This document shows, piece by piece, positions 38,530-50,400 of a stretch of DNA of 64,000 nt. Positions within the stretch are counted from its first letter, which is position 1. Each line of letters begins with the position of its first letter. The notes under the pieces are model-generated. The model was not told where the DNA came from. It saw only the letters and a list, made by a program, of their open reading frames with translations, and ran no database searches. The position numbers were made by a program, and so were the translations under genes. The stretch comes from Mytilus trossulus (Eukaryota; Mollusca; Bivalvia; Mytilida; Mytilidae): contig NC_086386.1 in assembly GCF_036588685.1 (NCBI RefSeq), positions 46,795,878 to 46,859,877 on the forward strand. The letters are read 5' to 3'.

Positions 38530-41500
38530 TCAACGACGAACTATTTTGGTACCATTGTTAATCATGCTCAGTTTCAAAAACGTATGAAACTTATTAGAAT
38601 GACCATTCTTATATTCATGTTTTGTTTCAATATATTTCATTCTTGAAGGCCCTAATCCATTTTGCATGTCTGGATATTCACGAGCAAGGACAGTTATTAA
38701 TTCCAAACGTCGCTTTCGTTTTCTGAAATAGATGAAAAAGAAAGTTGATTTGGTTGTTTTCTTCTTCATGAAAAAATGCAACTCCAATGTAAAAAAAAAT
38801 GCATTATTTGCGTAAACCTATATTGACAGAACAAACATAAAGATACAGTTATATAGATAGCTTAGAATTGTCTTATTTCTACTGGTTAACGTTGAAAAAT
38901 AATGGTAATGTAAAGAACTCTTTTGGTATGTTACATATATGAAGTGCTCTTGATGGGCCTTTCATTGCAGTTAACAGTTATAAAATTTTGATATTTATTT
39001 TCACACCAGAATCTCGAATGAAGAGATTATGTGCGTATGTTCCCACTTTTTTTAATGACAATGTATCCTTTGACCACATTTAAGGTGTATGTATTTCTCC
39101 TCTTGTTCCCTATACCACTTTGTAAAATGACGTTTTATATTTCAATATCAACATGAGAAAATGTACAATGAGTGTCAATGAGACAAATTTCCATCCCTAA
39201 TTAAATGACGAAGAATTGAACAAGAATTGGTCATGTTATTATTAATTCATATAAGTCTAAGGATATTATAAATTTTTGAGACAAAATAAACTTTAATATG
39301 ACATGACAAAATGCTTGTTTAAAAAACCGCATGAAAGTCACAACAATATCAGAAAGTGAATAGAAAACATTGTTAGTCTATATAAATAAATATATTTATA
39401 GAAAGTTAATATCGGGGTTTAGATTAGATTTTGGCATAGTATTGAGTGCTAATTTTGTACTTCCTTGTAATTTTCCTTTGTTATTCAAACTTCCTGTTAG
39501 CCAAATTCGACACTGACAATACTTGCTAGGAGAAACTGGACACGTACCAAAATTGAAATATTTGGAAAAGATAATAAACTCAGTACCACTAATTTTGAAA
39601 TACGAACATATTTGGTGTGTATACTCATTCAAATTCAACAAGTATGCAGTGCTTGCTTTTATTGGTACGTCTGAAATCATTTGCCAAGGCTTGTATTAAA
39701 GAGACTTATTTTTGATGTTTTTAAATTTATATATGTTTTGGTTTTATTTTATAGAAAACGCTTTTAACTAACTATGAAAAACGTGTTGTTTCTCTAAAGA
39801 AAAGATAAGTATACCATTGTTATGCGTTTACTTTTCTACATTGGTTAGAGGTATATGGGGAGGGTTGAGATCTCACAAACATGTTTAACCCCGCCGCATT
39901 TTTGCGCCTGTCCAAAGTCTGGAGCCTCTGGCCTTTGTTAGGCTTGTATTATTTTAATTTTAGTTTCTTGTGTACAATTTGGAAATTAGTATGGCGTTCA
40001 TTATCACTGAACTAGTATATATTTGTTTAGGGGCCAGCTGAAGGACGCATCCGGGTGCTGGAATATCTCACTTCATTGAAGACCTGTTGGTGACCTTCTG
40101 CTGTTGTTTTTTCTATGGTCGGGTTGTTGTCTCTTTGACACATTCCCCATTTCCATTCTCAATTTTATCATTGTTTACATGCTCACCTGTATTTTGTTAA
40201 GTAATATACGACAAGGAATCCCACGATGACGGTGACTAGTACCAGCACCACAGAAATAACTGACAGAATTATTATTGCACTTTCACCTACAAACAATAAC
40301 ATTGATAAAGTAAACAATTAGGCTGAGTTATTGTATATAATATTCAAATAGTATAGATTATAAACAAAATCCTATTTATGTTTTAAGAAATTAGAAAAGA
40401 CAATCTATCGTCTATCTGAAAAACAAGAGTCCATACACGCTACACAGAAACTCACGGGTGTATAGACTTGAATATTTGAGGGAAACCCGGATGTGTTTCT
40501 TACACAGAATAAATGTTACGTTGTTTGTTTTATTTTTCAAGTCCGTTGAGTTTGCATTCATTTACAGCGGACAGTCAGGATTGTTTGATACGGTATTGAG
40601 TTTTGTTGTGTACTTCTGATTAAAGATTAATCAAGAAAAGTGTATCAGATGCACACAGTTTATATAAAAGTAATTTTTAATCATTGGGAATTTCCTTCAA
40701 GTAATTGGCTATAAATGACGATTATGATTTTACCTGATTATGCTTTGGGCAAAAAAAAAAGAAAAAAGAAAGAAAGAGGACCCATAGAGTGGAACTGTAA
40801 ACAACAGAAATGATCAGCCAGACAAGATTTGCGTCAACATAGACGAACAGTATACTTTTGACATGATTTTAACATTTGAATGATGATTTGGACATAAAAA
40901 TAATGAGACAAAACACTTTGTATACTTTGGACACCGTCGAGTTGATAAGAGCAAAGTATCTATGCCTTGGAAAATAGTTCAATAATCCTCATTTAGTCGA
41001 AAATGTTATTTTGTTTTACCTTTATAGGAATCAATTTCGTAAAGACAAATTGAATGCTCATTTGCGATTATGGCATTAATTGATTATTAGATTATTGAAT
41101 ATATTTATATACGCGCAATCATGATTTTCACTTTATGTGCATTTCGGTATCTCCTTGTAACTTTTCTAGGATTTCAATCTGCAAGTAGTTAAGATATATT
41201 TCTACCAGTGAATATTTTTTTACTTGATTGTTCTTTGAATACAGAGTCTGTTGTATACGTTGACTCTGTTGAATTTGTTGGTTCTGTTGAAAACGTTGAT
41301 TCTGTTGAATTTGTTGATTCTGTTGAAAACGTTGATTCTGTTGAATATGTTGGTTCTGTTGAATATGTTAATTCTGTTGAATTTGTTGTTTCTGTTGGAT
41401 TTGTTGTTTCTGTTGAATATGTTAATTCTGTTGAATATGTTAATTCGGTTGTTTCCGTTTCTGTAGTAGTCGGTATTGTTGTTGTTGTTGTCGAAGTGGT

Positions 41501-44292
41501 TGTAATTTCAGGGCATCCATCAACTTCGGACTGTATAGCATTAGGATCTGGAAAACATATTGTGGTTTTATTTATACATATAGGCCGTTTGACGAAATGT
41601 ACTCATTCGTTTCTGAATCAAACTATGTGTATGGTGATTTTCTATAATTCACATTAGCTTAATAACATTTGCCAAATAAAATTTAAACTGAAAAAGTAAT
41701 AATCGAATCGATTTTTCTATCTAAGAATAAAAATGTCACTGACTTTCCGTCTTTCAACAGTCAACAAGTATATTAATAAATAAAGATCATGATGTCATAA
41801 AAACATTGCCTAGTGGCTCAGTCATGTTTCATATACCAAGGAAAGGGACGGGGAAATATTTTTTTATTTTTTTATTTTTTTTTGTCACTGGGGACTATGT
41901 GCGTATTTTGGTTTTCCTCTTTGCCCATGTGCTTTTCCAATGATGATTTATTTCGAAAAAAAGCCTAATGCTCTTTTTTAGAAGCCGTCAAACATCTGCT
42001 TTTTCTGTTTGTCCTTTGTTAATAAACCAAAGGAGGGATTGATCTATAAATAAAAAGTTTGATTTTAAAAAGCGATAAATTATCCTTTTAGAATGCCACT
42101 TTAAAAGTACAATTATTTAAACTGAAAGAACAGCATTTCACATATTACTTTCAGCTGAGCATCTTATGTTGAAATGACAGCATTTTGATTACTCACACCG
42201 AACATTAGATTTCGTGTAACTCATAGCATAGCGTTAAAATATATATTTTATTATTAAAAATAACAATTTAACTCAACTAGTTTAAACTTTCGGAACTAAT
42301 CCAGAATAAATTATAGTGAAATAAATCATTTATTCAATATCTTAAATATAAAACTCATTTCAAATTTATCACATTTGAAAAGTTGTATACCAGTTGTATA
42401 AACGCACATGAAACCTATAGTTTTCACAATGTGACGCTAATAGATTGTATCGTGAATTAATTCATTTTTGATATTTTGCCATCGATGTCATGTGGTGTTC
42501 AATTTTTGATGGCTATGCATATTTTGAGTAAAATGAGAATGAAGTAAGTCCTCCGATTCCTTAAACTGGACAATTTATTGTTGTATTGACTGTTGTCAGT
42601 CATTACACATTTCCTTATTTCTATACGGAATATAGATTAAGCAATTGAGGGATACTGTCTCTTACTTTAATACCCTGATAGATTCTGATTATGAAAGCTT
42701 GCAACGTTTCTGATGAAGTAAATCCGGAAAAGCGCTTCGTACGAATAGAATTATTAAACGTGTTGTTTTCAATTTTTTTCAAGTAACTTTTCATTATCGT
42801 TTTTCCTTCGATATTCTCTAGATAATCATACATACCAAGTTTGATAGTTGTATTTAAGATGTAATGGCACAGATATGGTATCTCTTCTATATAAAATATG
42901 TTTTCCGTTGAACTTGCTATGTTTGGAAAATCAGTTCTTTCAGTTGGTTCATACATCAGTGATCCAACTCCTAAAACGTAAATATCTTGAACTGACGAAG
43001 ATAAGAAAAATGCGGCGAATTGTGTTTGTGTTGGAGATTGTGATAATCCATACGTGATAAGTATCATCGACGACTGAGCGTCTGTCCTCATTCCTTGCGG
43101 TGAAACATAAATATTATCTATAATATGCTCTAATGCTTTATTCGTTTCACGACTACCAGTTAGACTGTGGTTTTTAATGGAATTTATAGCATCAAGTACA
43201 CTTGATTTGTCGCTTTTATCGTTTAAATCAAACTCTGTCTTGGGAGACGTGTTGAATGTAACTACAGCCACCATACTATCATTTGGTCCTATTGTCAATC
43301 TACTTGTTATGTTGTAAATGAAGTCGATGACTTGATCAAATTCGTCTTGCGAAATATCAGCAGTGGTATCAACCAAAAATGTAATATCTGTAGGGAAAAA
43401 ATATTTTCATTATCTAATACGAGGCGTACAATAAACGATGCTAACTTTGAATTACAGAAACTAAAAGAAGGAAATCATTTTTAGTATTCCACATTTTTGT
43501 AAATCACCAGCTATTTCTTTGAATTCATAATCTGGCATTAGCATCACGACGTTTGGCACATGTGTAGCAAGACATAGCGTTGTTAATTTATAAGTTTGAA
43601 TGTCCATTACATAAAAAGATTTGATGATTGATCGTTGCCGGTAAACAACTAGTGCATATACAGGATGAACTAGATATATACGTATATAAGACGTTAACAA
43701 GAGTTACAGTTAAATGTGATGCTTGTTGTAAGTGTTACGTTATAATCTATTATTGTTTAGAACACATTTTCCATATATCGCATATAAGAGCATACGAACC
43801 AGTTTTTAAAAGTTGATTCAGCTAAAAAAAAAATATATTCTCGCCGTTTGCAATAAGAGAAACCAATTTTAACAATTACTAGAATCTAAAACTTTTGGTC
43901 ATAATTAAAAAATTATTATCAGAGAAGAAAAGTCGACAATGTCCAACTATTTCAACTGAGACGAGTAATCTATTTTCTCCGACAAACATTTTCTTGTAAC
44001 CCTTCTACTGCTTCTCAACAATATGACAATTGTATATTTCGGTTATTTGTATATTGACCTATTTAACATAAACGGCAAATATATAGTGGTACTTGTGTTT
44101 TTTAATTTGAAATAGAAGAAAATGGTTACAGAGATAAACTCTCTTATTTACAAAATAATGAACCATACAAAATTGCATGATATATATTTATTGTCAAACA
44201 TACTAAAACTTACCATTTTTTGCAGACCGTGTACTGGACAACAATATGAGTATACAGACCGTAGTACACAAGATAATGATTAGCTGTCCCAT
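38530..44292 (-). CDS. VT3: vWA membrane protein with mucin-like repeat stalk
   Basis: Exons: 44292-44214 (ATG, signal peptide MGQLIIILCTTVCILILLSS), 43387-42836 (vWA), 41547-41206 (mucin-like stalk), 40286-40187 (membrane), 38722-38530 (tail, stop TGA). Total 1266 nt gives 421 aa in one frame. vWA is at about residues 27-210, starting DITFLVDTTADIS: the MIDAS DxSxS is changed to DTTAD, and the second-loop TDG is TYG (LITYGLSQS), so normal metal binding is doubtful. Sequon in IYNIT; single vWA cysteine in YLCHYIL. The stalk (211-324) starts NAIQSEVDGC, then a Thr tract and about twelve hexapeptides of STE(L/S/P/T)T(Y/F/N) type, predicted heavily O-glycosylated. The helix at about 328-352 is followed by YRKRKRRLE and a 64-residue basic tail, unlike the other paralogs. 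Sister of VT4. Confidence 0.93.
39845..40170 (+). repeat. dispersed repeat R2, near full length
   Basis: Same ends as the copy at 33279-33605 and higher similarity in the second half (GGCCAGCTGAAGGACGCATC, CATTCCCCATTTCCATTCTC). It stops about 16 bases from the VT3 membrane exon (40286-40187), so the element nearly abuts the splice donor. Confidence 0.75.
41242..41459 (-). repeat. 18-bp coding tandem repeat in VT3 stalk
   Basis: Twelve 18-bp units without indels, recognised on the plus strand by TCTGTTG every 18 bases (41247 to 41445; the last unit reads TCGGTTG). On the coding strand each unit gives a Thr/Ser-rich hexapeptide. The array accounts for most of the mucin-like stalk. The number of units is likely to vary between alleles, which is inference. 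The opposite strand is also open, an artefact of the repeat. Confidence 0.9.
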
Positions 44293-44800
44293 GAATAACC
44301 ATTTTCTACTGAATCCTTAGTGCCGTATTTTCTTCTTTGTGCTTGATTCAAAGTTTATGGCAACACATTTTTTCCTTATTATCTCTTGAATAATGAACTT
44401 GAACGTACACAGTTCGTCTTTTGTCTGTAATCAAGTCTGAATATTTGTTGCTTCATGTGACAGTGGAAATCTCTCTATTGCACATTTCTTTGAATTAAAT
44501 ACAATCACATATAACCTTTCAAAATTAATGTTCCCTTCTCTATTTTTTCCTTTCGTTAGTCATATTTCAATTAACTGTTTTCAACACATCAAATTTCAAG
44601 GCTGAATATGAGACAAATGTAATTATGCAACGTTCATTGTAAGAATGTTAAAATGAAGTGACACTAGACGGTATGACTATGAAACAATAACCTTTTAATA
44701 AAATCTCAATTTTCTTTTTGTGTTTTAAATTGTGATCAGTCTTTGATAATTCAATCATTTTATTGCTGAATGAACCGTGGTGCACAGTAAACAATGTTGA
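44293..44800 (-). promoter_or_regulatory. VT3 5' flank, homologous to VT4 5' flank
   Basis: This stretch upstream of the VT3 start is clearly similar to the one upstream of VT4 (53605-54050). Shared blocks include GAATATGAGACAAAT near 44605 and 53834, GACACTAGACGG near 44661 and 53892, and TTGTGATCAG near 44731 and 53972. A TATA-like stretch (minus strand GGTTATATGTG near 44515-44505) has a counterpart in VT4 (GGCTATATATG). Core promoter position is a guess. The similarity shows that the duplication giving VT3 and VT4 included upstream DNA. Confidence 0.4.
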
Positions 44801-47317
44801 CACGATAAGACACGGTAGCTATGAAAATCACACAGTAGCAAACACTTCCATCTATTGTTTACTGAAAGGGTATACAGTGATTTTGGTTATCAAGTTATGT
44901 ACCTATTTACGCCTTGATTTAATCATTTGAACATTTTTTTTCACTTTTATTTTTTAAACTCTTAAATCACTGACTATATTAAAGACTTGTTAATTAGCAA
45001 TAAACGACAAAAGGTCTGTTTACTTCTTTTGTCCAAAACTATTCACACCAATAGAGAACAGAAGAGGATACAAGCAGCGTATAATTGAAACGTAATCTAC
45101 ATGTGGTATTTTGAAAATATGAAATCTACATGTGGTAATTTGACATATATCATATTTCTCTAGATTTTGTTAATATAAAGGTTCATGTCATCTTTTGTTA
45201 TTAACATTATTATTTATATTATGTCGTGATTATAATGGTATATTACACATAGAAACAGACGTGGGTCATTTCTAAAATGAGCCATAAATTTTCCTTATTT
45301 ATAAATATGCACTGACATGCAATATATTCCATATGCATAAGAATCAGGTCTTGTCTACAGTGAAAGAGGAAATAAACTCATCATAGATACATGGATTAAA
45401 TTTTGTATTGACGACAGACGCGTGTTTCGTCTACAAAAGACTCATCAGTGACGCTTGAATACGCTTTGACATTTTTTTATATTGATTTTCGGACCAAGGT
45501 TTTGTGTATAACTTGGGACTTTCCGATTAGAATTTTCCTTGGAGTTCGGTAATTTGGGTAATTTGGTTTCTAGCACTAAAAAAAAGAATCAGTTTTTAAA
45601 GGTTTTATCCGTCTACATCACATGTTGTTCATAAGGTATTTGTATGTATGAAACATCAGGACAACATTAATGATATCTTTCCATTATAATTTAGTATCAA
45701 AAATAAAAATGTAAAATCTAACACTATTTGTAAATACTTTTCAATTGTGTCCGGAAGCCTTCAATTATCAGGAAATAGATGACAATTATTTTGTTCATTT
45801 TTATCTTTTAAATTATCATTTAGCGTCATGTTTCCCTATTATAGTTTTGAATAATTGAATAATTCAAAGTTCGGTGACTATCTTAATTATATCTTTTCCA
45901 TCGAATTTGAAATTTAATTGACGACAGATACACCTGAATCTGCTTCATATCGTGAGTGATTTATATCAGGAAATTGACTATGGCATATTGATGGAAATAT
46001 AAACGGCAGAAGTGATGAATTCAGCTTTTTAATTGGGAACTTTCAATTTATATTAGGGAACATTCAAACAGGCCTGCATATGGAATATATATCTCCTGAT
46101 ATTTTAAGTTTGCAATCGTAATGTCATTACCTTGATAGAAATTTTTTGCTTACAATGAAGATGTCCAACTATGCGTTCAAAGCGTCAAGTCTGAAGTCAT
46201 CCTTTCTTAAAATAATCTGCCGCCTTCATGACTTGGTTGATAATTGTAATGGAATATATGTTTCACAGATTTCAATGAATATGCCCAAAAAGGCGTAATA
46301 ACAATCCCGTCCTCCTTTCTTTCAATTTTAACATCACGGAATTGACCATTTCCATGGTTTTACTTACATGATCAACACGAATGTTACGCATGTTGCGCAT
46401 GATTTGCTCAACCTTCTAAAAAATCTGAGATCATGCCCGTTGTGTTGCTCAACCTTTAGTTTTAACCTTTTGTTTTGTAGATTATTTGTTGCTTTTTCGT
46501 TTTTTTTGCCATATCATTGTCGCTTTAATGTTGACTTGTAAGTTTGACTATCACTTTTGCATCTGTTGTCTCTCTTTTTCTTCTCTCATGTGTTGAAAGA
46601 TATCTTGGGAAAAGTGAATACCAAAACGTTAAGTTTCTTAGAATACATCACCATACAAGATAATTTTGCATATACTTCTCTATCTAGTTGGTTGTATTTT
46701 ATTTTTTTTTGTATCAAAATAAATGAAACAAGACACCAATAACTGCACGTATCGCCTGTCTTTTAGGCAAAAATATATAAAGCTTTAAGCTGATAAACAT
46801 ACAGGGCATGGTTCAATTTTTGGATGTTGTTGCAATAATAATAGCATAGTTTTGCTACTGTGACATACATGATAATGTTATAAATTAAACTGATAGTTTT
46901 CTCGTTTGAATTTTCTGCATCATCGTCTCGGAGCCTTTAGGGTTGACTATATACGACTATTTCACATTGTTGAATGTTGTCCGCTGACATATAACTGCTT
47001 ATATATAATTATATCCACGTCATGTAAAGTATGCTACATATTTGTCTCATTGACAATTATACCACATCTCTTTATTTGTGTATAGCAATTTTTAGAGAAG
47101 ATTATGTGTAAAAGTTGTAGAATATACAACTATTAATTGACTGATAATTATCAATAGAGGCTTGTGACGAAACACATCGGTCAAGAAGAAATGTCAAATA
47201 AAAAGATATGTATTTTTTTGTGATTGAAATATTCCTAAATATTTTAATGGATTAACAAGATAATCAGATTATATTTTATTATAACAATATTTAAGATTGC
47301 TAACAGATTATGTACAC
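44800..47317. other. intergenic region between VT3 and VT4
   Basis: Contains R1 (45370-45465, minus), a diverged R3 (46300-46570) and R4 (46845-47075). The rest is AT-rich with nothing recognised. Confidence 0.5.
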
Positions 47318-47323
47318 TTTATT
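47318..47323 (-). terminator. VT4 candidate polyadenylation signal
   Basis: Minus-strand AATAAA about 80 bases past the VT4 stop (47406-47404). A second copy lies at 47280-47275. Either could serve. Confidence 0.4.
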
Positions 47324-47403
47324 CTCCATTCTTTGCTAATATTGAGTCTATTGACTGATATCAAGAGTTATGGTCCCCTTTTTGTAGATAAATCTGTTTC
47401 CTC

Positions 47404-50400
47404 CTAAACTTTTGTCATTGTCTCTTTATCGGCATTGTCTATCGTACAGTCATGATTCGTCTTTTCCTCTCTGTCCTTCAATTGTGTAAAGAATGATAAG
47501 ATTAATAAAAGAATATTACTCCTTTAAATACATGCTCATATCATTTTATTCTAGAAACAATTCACATGTAAAGCAAGTGGTATAACTGTTAAAACGCAAA
47601 TGTTTCCCCTGACCTACCTTATCACAAACAAACTTCTAATCTATTCCTATATGGACTATTCGAAATCCCGTAGCACAGTAATGCGCTTTTTTTGTAAGTA
47701 AAACTATGGTCATATTTCCTCAAATCCAAAGTGAAATTAATATTCAGATTGGTCAATTGTTTGTTTTTATCTCGCAATGTGTTAACATCTAAATAAATGC
47801 AGAAATACTTTAGATATTATTTTAAGATTGTTAAATACTAGAAATCTCACATTGGAAATTAAAGAAATGAATTACACACATACCTTTTCCTACTACACAA
47901 AAGGTATAAAACCAATATTATCAGGACCAAATTTAATAAACCCGATGACAGGATACCAATTATGACACCAGTATGTAAACCTGGAATATAAAAATTAAAT
48001 ATAGAAACATTCTGCATGTGCCTGTCCCAAGTCAGTTGCATGTAGTAAAGTGGTTGTCGTTGTTCCATGTCTGTCATAATTTTTTTATTAATTGTTTTGT
48101 AATAAATTTGACCATTGGTTTATATTTTCATATCGGGGACTTTTATAGCCGACTGTATGGTATGGATTTTTCTCATTATTTCAAGATATGTTACATCCAC
48201 TTCATTTAAACTTTGATGGGTAATTGTCTCATTATCAGTCATACTATATCTACTTAATTAAATACATAAATAAATCTTAACAGTCAAAAAAAAAGAAATG
48301 AATAATTTTAGTCATGATTGAATTAATGTCTTCATTACACATATATTCTATTGAAATTATTCTTGAAGATAGCTAACTTTGTGTGTATGATTTTGCAAGG
48401 TATTTTGTATAACAAACGTTAAATTTCACATTTTTTATAAATTCGACTTTCTCCTAATAATTTAGAAACAATTTTTTCTCACCGTTTCTCAATAACAAAG
48501 TTATCATTGCTGCAGAATTTGATATATATCATCAGAAAAATGTAAACCGTTTCTTTAATAAATTCTTGAATTGATCAGCGTCAGATCAGCATTATTTGTG
48601 CAATTAATGTAGTTCCTTGCTATTTCAAATAGGTGCTGTCGAAAAATAAATAAAATACCTTTGTCACTTTCGGAAACTGTTTCCTCTGTTGAAGTTAGTA
48701 GTTCCGTTGACGTCGGATAACATGAAACACAACCATTCAAGTGTATAGCTGTTGTTCCATTATCTTGAATGAAAGTTAACAAATATCTGAAAACGTCATG
48801 ATTAAGGTTTATTTACACAGTATAAAATAAAGAACTTCTTTCATTATTACTAATTATATAATCATTATTAATATTTCTATTTAATTTTCAATTATAATTT
48901 AGTGCTGGAAAGAAAATCATGCATAATCAAAGAAAAAATACACAAACAAAAACAATACAATTCAAAATTATGATATGGTCATTTCGATTTTTCCATGCAT
49001 TACTTTAAATAATTTTTAAGTCTTTAATCATACTAAAATGTAAATTATATTGATACCAGTGTCCAATTTAAGGCTTGTTCTTTCTTGAGATAAAGATTTT
49101 TGTGAATATGTTGATACTGTTGTAGTTGAATTTGTTATTTCTACTGAATTTGTCAATTCTGTTGAAGTTGAGTATGTTAATTCTGTTGAATATGGTAACT
49201 GTGTGCTTTTCCTTTCTGTAGTTGTTAATGATGTTGTTGTCAAAGTGTTTGTTTTTGTTGAACAACCATCAACTTCAGACTGTGTGGCATTCAAATCTAA
49301 AAAAAAACACAGTTATTATATTTCTTACCCTAAGCTCTGTGGTGAAATATTCTCATTTACTTCTGTAACTATAGAAGCAATTTACTGTGACGGTATAAAA
49401 TACTCGTTAGCTCTAAAATCAACTTATTATCTGTTCATAAAAATATTACACTATACTTTTAAATAAAAAAAAAAAGCCAGGTAGTTTTTTTCTTTCATCA
49501 GAATATTTCTAATCACGTATCGAAAATATTTAAAAAAATGAAAGTAATATGATGCAACAAATTATTTATATGCATAATAGTGAACAGTATCGAAATCACA
49601 GAACTTTGGCAACTTGGTCGACTCTAAATCTTTAAATGCAGAAAATCTATACCACAGCTCGTTAAATATCTGTTGAATTTTACGTATCTCCTTAATGTAT
49701 AAAACATCCGCTTTGGCTACATACTTTTCATTTCAATTCATGGCTAGAAAAAAAAGGCTCAGAAAAAAATTGTGTGTTCTATAAACGTATTTACACTTTT
49801 GGTATTTAGCTGTATTTTGCCTCCGAATGACCTTACATCACCTCCGAATAACCTTTTTGACGTCAAGCAACAATCACTTTTTAGTTGTGACGTCATATGT
49901 TTTGAATTATGAAGTCAAAGTTTACGGGAACCTGTGTGATGTTATGTAATGGCGGACAAATTTGCATACAAGTGTAAATACGTCTATTATTGTTAAGAAC
50001 TCGGATAAACCCGTTTTATGTTTTCCATATTCCATCATTAACTGTTTTCATGTATAACCATTTATATAAACGGGCAGACCTTTCAAAATGATGAGATCTA
50101 CCTTTCGAGTTTTCTCTCAAAGACAATTTTTACCTATTTTTTTTTGTCACTACCTTGAAGCGCATAATAGGTACCAATAAACTTTTATAAGCCAAAGTGA
50201 TACGCAAAACAATAGTTACATTTAGTAGTGATCGTATCGTAATTGGTCGCCTTTGAAAACCGATTTATACTTATTTTATCGTTTCTAAATGGTAAAAAAA
50301 GCGTACGGTCACCTATAGTTGTTAATGTCTGTGTCATTTGGTCTTCTCATTGGCAATCATATCACATCTTCTTTTTTTTATATATAATCATAGTATTCAA

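Noticed and set aside
41208-41657. Plus-strand frame of 149 codons rich in VDSVE repeats
   Set aside because: It is the antisense of the VT3 mucin exon; the 18-bp array keeps several frames open on both strands. The minus strand has correct splice sites and phase.
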